From positions 29,286,682 through 29,350,681 of the forward strand of contig NC_092685.1 of the NCBI RefSeq assembly GCF_964275005.1: a stretch of 64,000 nt of DNA, written 5' to 3'. The notes beneath the pieces are model-generated. The model did no database searches. It had not been told where the DNA came from and was given only the letters and a program-made list of their open reading frames with translations. Source of the stretch: Diadema setosum. Lineage: Eukaryota; Echinodermata; Echinoidea; Diadematoida; Diadematidae. Shown here piece after piece: positions 48,770 through 63,700 of the stretch. The stretch's first letter is position 1. Each line of letters starts with the position of its first letter. Both the position numbers and the translations under genes were made by a program.

Positions 48770-51700
48770 TCATTTGCTTCATGAATTTTATCTGCATATG
48801 AAAACAATCAGGAATAATGTCATAATGAATACTCTGCCAATGTTGAGATGGGTATAATACTTTGACTTTATGCCTGACAAAAAGAACTTGCCAGAGTTTG
48901 AAGAAGAAAATTTTCAATGGATTAGAAAAATATTTAGTGTAAGTAGGCAAATCTTGCAAGTCAAATGGTCAAATTTGTATAAAGTCAAGCGTGTTTGTCA
49001 AAAAGTGCAGCTGATAATGATGGATAGATGCCAACTTTTTTCACAGTTTTTATTTGATTTTTGCAAAGATACCGTGTGACTCATAGAAAATACTGTGTTT
49101 CACCAAAACTATGCCCTTTCAGCCTTCATAGTCTGAATACTGCAATGTTGTTTACAAGGTTGGCATCCCTGGTTATGGGTCTTTGTTTTGATTTCTCTGT
49201 GTATATTCCTACAGATGGTATCGCAGCCACAGAGTACAGAGGTAAGTGCTCTTGATATCGTATCATTCTGAAAGGCTGGAGTTTAGCAATGTTCTAAGTC
49301 TTGACATTGGGATTCCCAGTCCATGAAGGAATATATTAGTAGATGGCAAAAGAAAAATTGGTACACATGAGAACTTTTTTAACCCTTGGCTGAGAGTGTG
49401 AGATAATATCACAACACTCCATTATGGAAGATCGGGCATATCTCTGTGATTATAAGATTTAAGCACTCTGTTTTTATGGCTGCAGACAAAATGATTCCAA
49501 CATACACATTGAAAATTTTGAAATGTGGCTGTATTGTATTGTAGATGTTTGCAGTTGATACAATAGTTATGCTGAAGCATGAAGTGATCCATAACTTCCC
49601 ATCAATTTCTAACAATATGTTGGATGTAGGTCAAATGGGTTATTTACTCACTCATAAAATACATTGAGCAAATCAGAAAGAGTCACATTTGGGATAACTC
49701 AGTGTCCTTGTGTTGTATATTGTGTAGGATTTTCTTGGACCTGGCATCATGTTTGTGACCATCTGTTGTTGCTTTTCTTTCTTTTTTAAAAGCTGTTTTA
49801 AAGGTTTCATCCATTCCGTACCTCTTAAATCATGAGCAGGCTCTGTCGGCATGCAAAGTGACCCAGACTGTGCTGCTGACCCTGTGCGGCTTTGTGGAGT
49901 GGGTGGGGTCGGAGCACCTGTTCATGAGAGACAACGCCCTCATCGTCGTGCTGTACGGGCTCCTGAGGAAGGATGACCTGAAGATGCTGGCCGCAGAGTG
50001 CCTTCAGCTCATCGTCAATAGAAAGGTGGGCAGTTGATTGACTGAGATGCAAGTCAAATTCTTTGGTTACCCTGTCATGTTAATGCTCCTTGACAATGAT
50101 GTCATTAGAGCAGTGGTGGATCCAGAGGGGGCGCACCGGGTACATGCCCCCTCGGGCGCCCCCTCTTTATTTTTTTTTAAAGAAATAAAATAGAAAAAAT
50201 GGGGGGGGGGCGTGCACCCCCTTTTAATTTTGTAAATATTCCTCCCCTTTACAGAATTCTTGGATCCACCCCTTTTGGAGCAAGGTGTTTTTCGGCAGTT
50301 CACCTTCCCCTGGCTGTTGTAATGTAGCATAGCTTTTGAGGTACCGGTACAATACATACACGTATGATGCCATGGAAAAGTGAGGGAAGATACACATAAG
50401 CAGAATTTTTATGTCTCATGTCAGTAGTAAGAGATGATGCTGATGTCTATGTGAAGTGGTCCCTGTGAATTCCAGACAAAGTAATGATGATGATGATGAT
50501 GATGATGATGATTACATTGACCACAACCACCACCTCTGCCATCATCACCATCACCATCTCCATAGCAATAAAGATGATGATACAGAATTTGTCAGCATAT
50601 TCAAATCTCTGGCGATGATATCAAAGTAGATTCAACAATAATGATAATGGCACTGTATTGACAGAGCATCTAATACATATGACTGCCTGAGATTATGATT
50701 AAAGGGAACGCAAACCCTAAGAGCAATGTGGATTGAGTGAAAGCAGCAACATTAGTAGAACACATCAGTGAAAGTTTGAAGAAAATCGGACAATCGATGC
50801 AAAAGTTATGAATTTTTAAAGTTTTGGTGTTGGAACCACTGGATAAAGAGACTACTAGAGCTTATGACGTTTGAGTGGACAACAATATAAAGAAAATATA
50901 AAGAAAATTCCACAAAAATTCATTTTTCATGAAAATGACAAATTCCATCAACTTGATACTGACATATGTTAAGGGTAGCAATTATTCCCCCTGTTTTCTG
51001 AAAGCGGCTAGTCAAGTGCTCTTTCATAATGCTAGAAAAGTGAATTTTTGTTGAATTTTCTTTATAGTTTCTTTGTATTGTTGTCCACTCATACGTCATA
51101 ACCTCTAGTAGTCTCCTCATCCAGCGGTTCCATCATCGAAACTTTAAAAATTCATAACTTTTGCATCGATTGTCCGATTTTCTTCAAACTTTCACTGATG
51201 TGTTCTACTAATGTTGCTGCTTTCACTCAATCCACATTACTCTTTGGGTTTGCGTTCCCTTTAAGAAATTTTTCCGCCATTGATTTGTGTACCCTGAAAG
51301 GGCTGCATTAATAAGTTGTGAATGTTTATGATTGACAACTTTTTAATGTTTATGATTGACAATTGATATAGCAGAATAGTTTAGCCCGTTCCTCTTTATA
51401 TTCTGGGAGAACCTTGAATGCCCCAAAATGAGATTATTTCTTCAGGTTGACAGAGAACGGATCGGTTGGTAATCCGCCTGTGCTGAAAAGCAGTTAAGCG
51501 GTACTTATATCCCCTTTCCAGAGTCAACTACATTTGCCATCGAACAATGCAAATTGTCATATCTGGTGCGAGGTACAAATAGAGTGTGCATTGATGAGCT
51601 CACAAAGTCTTTTTTTTTTTTTTTTTTGACACAAAGTAGACACCTGAATGGGGTCAGCGAAACCAAATATCTACTGAGCTCAGCCATGAATGCTATGCAC

Positions 51701-54700
51701 ATCTTCATACAAGTTTTATAGCAAAATTAGTGTGTACTACATTGGAAAAAAAGGCAAATGATACTGCGATACATGCAGTTTTCATGCAGGAAGAAAACTG
51801 ATATTGATAGAAGAAACTCTAATCTTTCTATTAAAGCCATTTTTCTGAGCATCATAACACAAATAAACATGAATTTAGGTCACAAATGCAGACACTATTT
51901 TCTACATTTTAGGAACCTGGTATACCAGGTTCCTGTAAAGGAAATGGGTGAATATGAATTTCCTTTGACCTCTTCATCAATTATTTTTCTTTCTTTTTTA
52001 GGGTAAGATTGAAGAGAGAAAGCCCCTGATGGTTCTACTATGTGAAAGTGCCATGGTTGAACTCTTCAATGCGGCAAAGTGAGTATCAATTTCTTTTTCC
52101 AAACATGGTAAAATAAGGTTTTGTCCTGGGTGGACAAAGAATTTGTTGTAAGCAGGTGCTTTAGTTTCACAATGAGGTGACAAAATTTGTGAAACCAGTG
52201 ATGCAGCCCATCACCAGACAGACAACACTGGAAACTCTTCTGCAAATGTGCATTGTGTGTTTGAATCATCCACTTTATTTCAAGATATACATTCCAGTCT
52301 GCAAGACACCATCTGGCATTTGCCTTTTGATGATATCAAAAAAAATTGTGCCATGTAATGTATTTCAAGTGTTTGTGTCTTTTCATTGCTCATTTCCTCG
52401 GCAGCAAAGCATGCAATGCAGGCATTGACGAGATGAACCACCTTTTCATCAAAAAGCTCTGTCAAGTGATAACTGGCCTCGGTACTCAGATTTGTGCTGT
52501 GTGGGTATGTCTTTCCCTTCTGAGCTTTCTCTAATAAGAAAGACCTGTTTTTTCTTCCCTCTTGTTTGCAACTGAAATGTCTGAAAAAAGAGCTGGATTT
52601 CCTATGAGAATAAAATTCTGGAAGTCTTTTCCCACCAAACCTGCAGTCCCTCATCTCCAATATATGCATAGATGATTTCATTCAATCCATCATACTTATG
52701 TCGCTTGCTGCTGTAGACCCCCCCCCCCCCCATAAAAAAAGAAAAAAAGAAAGAAAAAAAAAGTACTGTAAAAATTGAAACTTAAGTGAAAATAAATTTT
52801 TATGTTTTTGATATCACTGAAAAAAAAAATAGTTTCATGTTCCTATTTTCATTTTAGTTCTGTAGACCCAATATCTAGAGTGCAAAGATAGTTCCTTTGA
52901 AGTGTTTGTTTTTTGTTTTTTGCAATAAAATAGCACTAAAAACTGTTGAATGATGTATCCTGATGGAAGATTGTATAAGACTTGTTGTTATGTTAAAGAA
53001 ATTTAGTACCCGAAGAAATTTTGTACCCAAATGAAAGATTGTAGTCATCAGGTGGCCCCCCTTTCCTTACCATTAACAAACATCTGTCAGTGCGACACTG
53101 TACGTATGAGAGAATCAGAATGTACATACTTGCAGTAATATATGTAAAGGTCATGTGAAGTGTGACATATGATTTTAAATCATCTCTCGTAGGCATCAGA
53201 GGGTGAGAAATTTGAGCGGCCCCCGAGCCTTGCGTCTTTCCTGAAGACGCTGTTTGCCTTCACGCAGCATGCCAGCATCCAAGTGTGCCACCTGACGCTG
53301 GCCAGCTGGACGGCGTTCCTGCGCCACGAGTACATGTCATGTGATCCGGCCGTCAAGGAGATAATCCCAAGCCTCAGCCAAACATTCACCACGACAATAC
53401 AGAAGGTTTGTAGCCATCCTTACCCTCTTGCAAGACTCAGTCACATGTTCATCTTGATTCATTGGATGCAGATATAGTAATAGATTATATCAATAAAGTT
53501 CATACAATGTATTCCATAGCGATCGTTAACGGGCCGTTAACGATTTACGTCCCGACACTGTACAGGCATGCTAACCTGGAAACATTGAACTGCACATTAC
53601 TTGAATATGAGACCGAACATTCTGAAGCAAATAATTTTCACACCACAGTAGATATGTAATGTACTCTTGAATGAATCCCACAAGGACTGGAACAATCATC
53701 CCCCAGCATTCCCACCGATCAGTTACTCGCCATCCCCTTTAAGGGGGGTAAGTCAAGTGCTTCTTCAGTAATGATATGTGGAATTCTTTAAATATGTTTT
53801 TTTTTTTTTTTAACCATTTTGAAGCAATTGCCTCCCTACGCTTGAAATGGATACAACATGGTTATCAGAGCAGCACTGAATTCTTTCATTATCAGGGAGT
53901 GAAATCCATTGTTTTTGTATCAAGGAATATATTGATGAAGCTCTTGAAAGGTTAGCATTAAATCAGGTGCTTTATATCATTTAATAGTCAAATACCAGTC
54001 AACGATCAGATAAACATGATCAGATGATACCATACAATTTATTATGTTCTCCCATTGGCAGAGGATCCTTTGGGATGTTCTCTTTGTTTCAGGATATATA
54101 ACCTTCTTCAGTTGAAATTCAAACCCTTTGTATCATTCTGTGTGTTCCCTCCCATGCAAAGCATCATCAATTCAATGCTAAATTTTTTCATGGATGTATA
54201 TGTACATGTATTCATTCTCACGTCAGATTGGGTTCCCCTCTCAGTCGGACTCTCCTGCGTGTGCCTACTCCAGGCTGGAGTTTGACTCAGACGATGAATT
54301 CTTCCAGTTCTTTGCAAGTAAGTGCTTATATCAGGTATAATGTTACCTAGGCGAAAATCAGAAGGGGAGGGAATTCAAAAACTAAACAGTAATGGTCAAT
54401 CAAGAATTGCTTCAGCAGCTAAAGAAACAAATGGAAATGGTGAAATATTAATGCTAATTATCTATGTACACATTGCGGCATTGGTTTTTGTGAATTATGG
54501 AAGCAAGTAATGATTATTATGTATCATTTCCTCACGACACATCCTTGGAGACTCCAGATCTTTTACAGGATGTTTAAAATTGGCATATGTTCAAAATTTG
54601 TGAGATTAGATTCATCATGTTAAATTGTGACATACTGTACATGTTAGCAGAGTGATATGTGAATGGATTAGCAAAGCCCTTCTACTTTTAAGATGTTAAC

Positions 54701-57700
54701 GATGGTGTGAGAACCACCCCCAGACATTTGTGTTTTCAGTTATTTAGCTTTTTGTGCTCCTGAAGGAGTCATGAATGTCATAACAGCATCCTTTTGATTG
54801 ACTTTGAAGATCATCGACATCACCAGCTGGAAATCATGCGACTAGCTACAGCCATCTGTCCAGAGACAACGTTCAGCATAGCATCTCACTGGCTGCAGGA
54901 GTTGCTGTCAGCTCCCTTACAGAAAGAAGGAGGTAAGGACACTTGGCTCTATGGAGAAGAGGATTTCTTATTCTGATTATTTAACTGCTTAAACTGCATG
55001 CTTCATGACCTTCTTGGGCACAAATATACAATTACTTGTTATGAAATTGGAGTGATATAATTTGAATTTAGAAATAAAAAAAAAAATAATGATAATGCAC
55101 ACAAGAGACGTGTAAACAGTGGTTCTTTCCAATTTTTCTGCATGACGTGCCAAGGAACTGTCTATAGTAATCTTAATTTTCAGAACGATATTAAAGCAGT
55201 ATTTGAATGATTTTGTTTTAATTAAAGATAATTATCATATTTCTATCCATTCCTTTTGCAAATATTGAGTTTATTACTGTTATCATATTCTTTGGTTAAC
55301 TTTGATATTGCTTGTCTAGAGATTCTTACATTTCCGTCACTAGACGGCACAATAGCCATTCTACTGGCAGGAGTGGTAGCTAGCACTCTGACACTTCCTA
55401 TTCAAGTTATGTAGTACTATATGTTTGTACAAAGAAGATAAAGATTTTCCAATTCCATTTTTTGGTGTGCATGCTTTTGCTCCAAATTTGACATGCTCTG
55501 CCTTGATCCACATTATTTTGGAGCTGGAAATGTTTCATTCAATTTGGCAGACAAAGAGCTGTGCACTCCCCACAGCCCATCGTACATAAAATGGGACGCC
55601 CTCACCGGCTACCTGGACAGTGTCATGACGACTCTCATCAGGCGCGACGAACTTCCAGTCCAGCTAGCCATAGAGCTGCTGCAGGCCACACTCAACTCAA
55701 AGATTCAGGTAATCACATGATACAAAGTAACTTCCATCCATTGTATCAGTTCTTATTTGAATAACATTGAATACTTTCTGAGCCTTTATTTCATGATTAT
55801 TATTTCATTTTTTTTTTTAACTGTGGTAAAGTAGTAACAAAAATTAAAAATAGATTGCAATCATATGAAATGTACATGACTTTCTGATCTGTAAAATGTA
55901 CAGTCGATGATTTCAGAAAAGGGCCAAAGAAGGAATAACGGTTTTATCGCTCATCCCCCTAAAAAAAGTATGAAGACACATCCATATTCACTCACACACC
56001 ATCACATTTCTGTTCAGTTGAAATGATAGATATGTGAAGAAAGCAGTAAGAGCAAAAAGCACATGGCCAAATAATCCCAAAAGAAACTTGAATAAGTATC
56101 ATTTTCAAGAAATAAGATATGAATTTATGTTTTCATGAAAATGCACTTCAATGTGACATTTTGATATAACCCTCTTGTGTCTGTCTGTCTGTCATAAAAA
56201 AAAAAAACATTAAAAAAGTCAAATCATTGCAATGTAACCCTGGTATGTGGATGGTAACAAAGCTTTTTAGGTGAAGTAATGTGCATATAATTAGTATTCA
56301 GGGTAAGTGTTTAGCACCACCCGAAAGGTCAATCTGATTTACTTGCCAATGTATTTTCTTCAATATCTTCTAGTTTTTTTTTATCCACGTGCAATAAATC
56401 TAAAATAGTATACAGGCATCTGTATATTATTATTAAACAGCAACTATGATATAATTTATAATAGTTGTGAGTGTCATATCCATCTCTTTTTTTGCTTTCT
56501 TTCTCTCATTATTTCAGGATCCGATGATTTTGTCGTGCCAGTTGACCTGTATCTCTGTTCTCTTCCCTGTCTTGCACCATGCTAAGCAGTACGTGGAGGG
56601 AGTCCTAGCTAAGGTAACACTCTTGGACTCCAGTCTGCTTGCTTCTAATACCGTCACAGATATCAGTTACTTGTAGGGTCAGAACTTTGTTTCTTGTAGC
56701 ACCGCTTATACTGCCCACCCTGTTGTTACCTCTCAGTTATCAGGGACTTTTGGTGTTCCCACGTTTATGCCAAGTATTAAATATAACTTGTGTTTCTACC
56801 TTAGGTCAATACGGTCTTGTATTTGATATGTAAACATTCCTAAAATTGTAGATGCATAATTGCTCTATTCCATTATATGTGTGTGTGTGTGTGTCATTTG
56901 TCAAGACTTAACTTGTGCTAGTGAAATACTTGATTATGTTCTTCTTTTCTTTTATTTCCTTTTTCCTTTTTCTCTTTTTTCTGGGGGTTTTGTGGTGGCC
57001 CATAAAGTGAATCTACTATTAACATGACAGCAATATTGAAACACTGAACATAAAATAAAAATTAAAAAAATGTCAGTTCTTAAAAAAGAAACCAAACAAA
57101 TACAAATCCCTTGAGGACATTTTTTGTTTTCTTAATGTGCTTCTGTAGGCTTTGCATTGCGCTGCTCATTGCCTGGAAGAACAGATATTGTAGGCCTGCC
57201 CCATAAGGTGTCAGAAGCATTATCATATATCCCATAGTGTTGTCCCATCAAATAATGCAGTGATGTTCTCTTTTTCCAGCCTGTGGCGTCCATGTTTGTG
57301 CTGTCAAATTCTTAAAGTTTTTTATAAGGTTTGAGTCATGCGTCCTGTGATAAGTGCATGTAATTTCACTGTGTTCTGTATTCTCTTTGCAGCTATTCAT
57401 TGCAGCGGTATATTCTCTACCTGGTCTGACCAAGGTATTGTATTGGCATTTCTGCATACATGGGGATGATTTATTTATTTATTTATTTTTTTTTTTTGGG
57501 GGGGGTATTTCTGCCCTGGGTTAAGACTACTCAAAGCAATCTCAATTTACCCCACTAATTTTAGGTTACTTGGGAAACTTATGTGAGATAATTCTTGATG
57601 AGAGAAGCTAAGAGAAAAACAAGGCACATATCAGAGACTCCAACCCCAAGCACCTTCTGATCTGGAGATTCTCCCGCCCGAAACCCGTAGCAAACGGGAG

Positions 57701-60700
57701 ACTCCAAGTTGATGTGTGCGAAGCGCGAAGTTCCTAGGATTCTAGATGTTCTCTGGCGCTATTTAAGGCTTATTTTTTCAACATACGATAGAAATAAGTA
57801 AGAAATCCTTTCCACCGGGAGACACAGAGCCAGGGCGGGAGAAATCAAATCTCAAACGGGAGAACGGGAGATTGCGCAAAAATGGGCTTTCGGCGGGAGA
57901 TCTCCCGTCGAAAATGGGAGAGTTGGAGTCTCTGACATACGCATAGATGTTATTGTTTAAAGTTTCTGATGATAATTCCTCTTCACTGGTGTCAAATTAA
58001 GATATGTCGCAGTTTCAGAAACTGGGTGATTTCTTCAAAGGCCTCCAGAGCTTCCAGTATGTCATTGCATAGAGGAAAGACACTGTGGGGAAACTGGGGG
58101 GAAAATGTATAAATTGCTGTAGTCATATGAAAATTTGAAAGTGGCTTTTGTTACTGGTTCTCACTAATTGGCTACAGTGAAATACATTTAGATAGTAAAA
58201 GAAATGTCCTGTGTGTGTGTCCTATCCTTGCTGTGAAAGGTCTCAGTATTAAAGCACAGGGGCTAATGCTGGCTCGTTGTTGGTGTTTTTTCAGAAGACT
58301 AGGACACGGTCAGTACAGAACGTCCGGAGACATGCCTGCTCCGCCCTGGTCAAGATGTGCCGTGACCACCAGGACCTCATGCTGGTAAGTTCAGACAAGC
58401 TTCAGTCCCTGTTCAATACATAGGCAAAATTTGAGTTGCTGTACAGGAGGGAGATTGCACCTTTTATACAATGTAGAGTGTTGCATTGTCTTTGAGTTAA
58501 AGATGATAAAAAGTTTTGGTACCTCAAAAGTTTCCTTTAATTTCCGTGTTTCAGGTTAAAGTACCTTTCATATAACTAACACTGTGAGACTTACTCGCCC
58601 CAAAGTGCTCTCATTTCTTAGTAATCATGCAATTAACTGCGACCAGCAGCCCCATACGCATAGCGTAATGGAGCTTCGCATTGTAGCATTCAGGATCATG
58701 ACAGATTTAGTATCGCGGGTAAATATCAACTTAAAATCCAAAAAATTCTTCCGAAGACTTACCAATTAAGTTGAAGTCTTGAAAACAGGCTTCGGGCAAC
58801 GTTTGGTTCTGCCAATAGTCCCTTTCTGTTCGAATTGATGACTGAATGTGACTCTGTCGAGAGGACCTTGGAAGAGCTACATACACTGATTACTACGGCC
58901 AGCGCATACGCACACATCACATGTGAACAAATTTCAAATCCATGAACGGATAAGATGTTTGTGTGCGCATGTGCTGGCCGTCAATTCAGTGTAGCTCTCC
59001 CAAGGTCCTCTCGACCGAGTCACATTCAGTCATCAATTCGAACAGAAAGGGACTATTGGCAAAACCAAACGTTGCCCGAAGCCTGTTTTCAATACTTCAA
59101 CTGAACTGGTAAGTCTTCAAATTGAAAAAATTTTTGGATTTTAAGTTGATATTTACCCGCGATACTAAATCTGTCATGATCCTGTAAGCCACAATGCGAA
59201 GCCCCATTTAGCTATGCGTATGGGGCTGGTGGTCGCAGTTAGCTACTCAGTATGCGTATGGGGCTGCACACTGCTGGTCGCAGTTATCATGCAATAATGG
59301 TTTCGTACAATACGTGTACTACCTCGCCGCCGTACCGCGGCGGCTCTGGTACGAAACCATTATTGCTTGATTACTAAGACATGAGAGCACTTTGGGGCGA
59401 GTTAGTCTCACAGTGTTAGTTATATGAAAGGTACTTTAACCTAGAACACAAACTAAGACAAGGAAATTCAGGGAAACTTTTGAGGTAATACCAAAACTTT
59501 ATATTATCTTTAAATGAAAGATGAAAAGGTAAAAAAGAAAGATTAAAAACAAGGAGTTATAAAGAAGTATAACTACTGATCATTTTAGTCAGATTGTTGC
59601 TAAAGACATGCAGGAATTGCTATCAAGTGCTCTACAACACAGTTTCAATACCCATAACAGAGCCCTGTTCCCAGGTTCGTGCTCTGTGCAAGTAGGTGAC
59701 ACAACATTTGTTCCTGTGACAATTGCGCCGGTCTTATTTCTCCAAGGATTTAGGGTTAGGGTTGTGATAGGGTTTTAAGTTTAGTTTGATGCAAGGATTA
59801 GGATTAGGGTTAGGGTTGTGCTTGTCGGTAGGTTTCATGTTTGGATTAACGTGGAGATATTTCATGGTTGGAATTGTCGCAGAAGCAATAGTCGCAAAGT
59901 AATTCATACTCCCCCCTAGCTGAGAGTGCTGGCAGTAGCATGAGATGTCACACAGAGGTCAGAGGTCACATTCTGGGAATCCCCTTCCCCGTTGAACACT
60001 GTCCCATCCAATGTTTTGTTGGTTTGTGACAGTGTCTTTGTGAACCTCACCGGCCGTAGAGTAAAATTACACAGAGGTCCATAGTACCGGTGGAGTGTTG
60101 GGACTGGTATGGTCTCTTATACACACACTGGCCTCCAGAACCTCATACAAGTGTCTAGACATTGAAGGATAATGTCCCCACAAAGAAAGATGTCATAGAT
60201 TAAAGGGGAAGGGTACCCTGAAAATTAGGTCGTTTGAGTAGAAACAGAAAAATGAGTGGATTAGGAAGAGTTTGAGCAAAGTCTGATCAGAATTGAGAAA
60301 GTTATAATTTTTTTTTTATTTAATGTTGTGATTGATTGATATACACAAATTGGCAACTCTGTGATGTAGCATGTGCAAAAAAAAAATCCAAAAAATCTCC
60401 TATTATTTATTACTGATGAAGGAATGGTATGTTTTTTATTGCATGCAAAGGTAATTTAGAAAAATATTTACAATAGTTATATTTGGATACATGTATGATA
60501 GGGAATTTACTGGATGGAAAAACAAAAATAGTATGGTATAGTCAGATCAAATGTGGAGTGAGTTCACATTTAACATATCAGAATTACCCTTTTGTGTTTG
60601 ATTGATCACAACCTCAAAACACACAACTTTTTCTAATTTTTCAGCTTCTATTCACACAAACTCATTTTCAGAGTGGATCCACTTTAGAGCAGTCACTTTT

Positions 60701-63700
60701 AGGCACAATATGGATGACTTGTACCTAAATTGTGTTAAGGAAGCACTGTCCCAGGCCTCACACTAGTGTTACAATATCAGGTGACTACTACATGTGCATG
60801 TAGAGCCCAGATGCCATGCAGTTGGGTCCCTTGCTCAAATCCGTGGAATACTTGTATTTTTCTGTATGAGAGATTTGCTCTCATTTCAAGCACTGTTTCA
60901 ACATATTGGTTTATTGGAGAAGTCATGCTTTTTTCTAAATATTTGTCTTATAGGTTTTTTTTTTTTCATTTTGAAAATATAATGATAATAATGAAAATGT
61001 CGCATCAACTACAATTTATGACAATGTCAGCATGTACAGTGCTCTTTACTGGCAGGTGTCCCATTCTTATTACTTTATTATTACATTCTTATGGCAGGAT
61101 TAAAATTTCAGTTGTACTGGGCAAACCGATTATCTAATTGTCTTCATTGATTTGCAGCCCCACTTTGAGAAGATCTACAGCCAAGTGCAGACCCTAAGCT
61201 CCGACCCCGATCAGCTGACCCAGCTCGAAAGGGTGACGCTCAATGAAGCAGTCATCCTGCTCAACAATGGCCTGCACAACTTTGAACGACAGAGCGCCCT
61301 TATTGCTGAAATAATGCAGCCTATCACCAAAGTGTGGCAGTCGCAGACAATATCTGAGTATGCTCATGCTTGGATTTTTTTTTCTTGGAAAGAGGAATGG
61401 ACCTATATGGACGAAACTAACTTATGAAAACAATGACACAGAGGCAACAAATCAATCTTTATTTTAGGGAAATAATGCAATTATTTAAGTTTTTTGATGT
61501 CATGTCACCTGGCATTCGTTGAATATCTTGGAATAGTTGTGATTTTGAGATGGATGCATCCATTTACAGTGTCAGTCATGCCATGTCTTTGATCAGTTTC
61601 TTTGCTTCTTTGCCATCTTAAGTCAAATGTCTTAATTTGTTGTGATATTTATGAAGTTGTTTTTTACAAGATGTTTTTCAAATGCATGATGCTATCAACA
61701 GATGAAGCTCTGTGAAACTTAGGAGGGTTGGTGAATTGATGAATGGAATACTAAGTCGTGTCAATTGCAGAGTAGAAACTTCAGTTTTTTTTCTCTTTGG
61801 TAGGCACTCTCAATGCTCTTTGTTTTTCATGGGAGAACAGATGATGATTATTGAAAGACATTAATATTGTATTTACATTATGTTGGTATGTCTCAAACAT
61901 AAACAATATTGTAATCATAGTTTTTGTCCTTTCATCTTACTCCTCCCCTTCTCCTCCCACTCCTCTTCCTCCTCCTCTTCCTCCTCCCGCTCCTCTTCCC
62001 GCTCCTCTTCCCCCTCTTCCTCCTCCACCTCACCTCCCTCCTCTTCCTCCTCCCCCTCCTCCCCCTCCTCATCTCCTCCTCCTCATCTTCTTCCCTCCCA
62101 CCTCCTCCTCCTCCCCTCCCCTCTCCCTCCTCCTCCTCCTCTTCCTCCTCCTCCCCTCTCCTCCCCTCTCCTTCCCCCCTCCTCCTCCTCCTCCTCCTCC
62201 CCCCTCGCCTCTCCTCCTCCCCCTCCTCTTCCCCTCTCCTCCTTCCCCTCACCATCCTCCTTCTTCTCCTCCTCCTTCATGAGGTAGAATGGTCCAGTCA
62301 CCTGACATGTTCATCCACCACATTGGCCTTGCTCAGCCCAGCAGTGTCCAGCCCAGCCAGGAGGACACCCACAACAGGAATCGGGCACAAGTTTTCAACT
62401 GTCTCTCCACCAGCTTAGCTGTTATCAAGAGGAGCTGCTGGCCGAGTGACCCAGAGGTACGTCCCTTCTGATGTCCACACATTGGTCATTTTGGGTCCTG
62501 CTTCCTTGGTCATACAGCTTCTAGGGATTTTTAGAAATGAAAAAAGAAGTGAACATAGATATTTAGCAGCATGAAGGGGGGGGGGGGAGATATGAAAAGA
62601 CTGCAACAAACCTTACAAGATTACTTTTATTATATCATAGAGCTTCTGGAAAACAGCACAAACAGATAAGCATAAGTTAAATAATTGTTTGTTCTCTAGT
62701 AAATCAAAGCTGAAGTAAGTATCAAGAGCAAATCTTCATGATGCATTATCCTTTGTTTTATGTCGGTATTAAGTAGGTCAGTCACAATCGTGATCAAGAT
62801 ATGCAAATTGATGTGTGTATGCAAATGCTATTAAATGCATAGAAATTTCCCTGCATGTTCATTGTAGTTGCCAGCCATTGGGATGATAAAGACATGTAGT
62901 TGTAAAGAAATAGGGTTCTTAGCAGGAAAAAAAAAAAAAAGAGGAGGTACTCAAATATGTGCAATTAAAGCATGGCTAGGTGAAAGAGGCCAAGTGGTAA
63001 AAGCACCATTGATAATATCTTGGATGGCTGAAACCTTCTCTCTGTATTGTCTTAGTTGTGGAGTCTGACGTCAAATGCCTTGTACTTTGCTGTGTTTCGT
63101 TATTAGGTCGCTGAAGCTGGAGGCTTTGTCAGTGGTCACCTACCCAACGGGACCTGCATCTACAAAAATCCCTGCACGCCACACATTGTACCTCTCTTGC
63201 CAAACCTTTTCACCTTAGCCAGGTAGGATCAGTTTGTCATGTTCGAAGTGTCAAGTCTGGCACGAGTATATGTTAATGAGAACAACTTTGCAAGCCCTGT
63301 GTAGTACCACTACAGTGTGAATTTCATACGTAGTCTGTTGTGTTTTGCTCACAGTATTTTGACTAGAAACCATTTGCATTTTTATAAATGAACACTTCTG
63401 TAGTGTGTAAAAACCAAGCATTTAGTGATTTGAATTATTTTGTCCAACAATGTTGTGCAGTATTTAGAAAACATGAGAACGTAATATGTTAATCATAATG
63501 ATATCAGCACAGCTATAAATTTGTTTTGTCCTTACTCTCTGCTGTACTTTTGACTTAATCAGTCAGTGGTAATTGTTCAATTCATCATTACAGAGATGAA
63601 GAGATAGGTATATCAATCGATAGACTGACTGATGGATAAGATGAGAACAAAAAACAAATGCTTGAGGAGAGGTTTTTTTTTTTTTTTTTTTTTAAGGTTT

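Noticed and set aside
61932..62301. Long open frames on both strands through the CCT tract
   Set aside because: Pure repeat composition (Ser/Pro/Leu or Arg/Glu/Gly runs), no start context and no homology.
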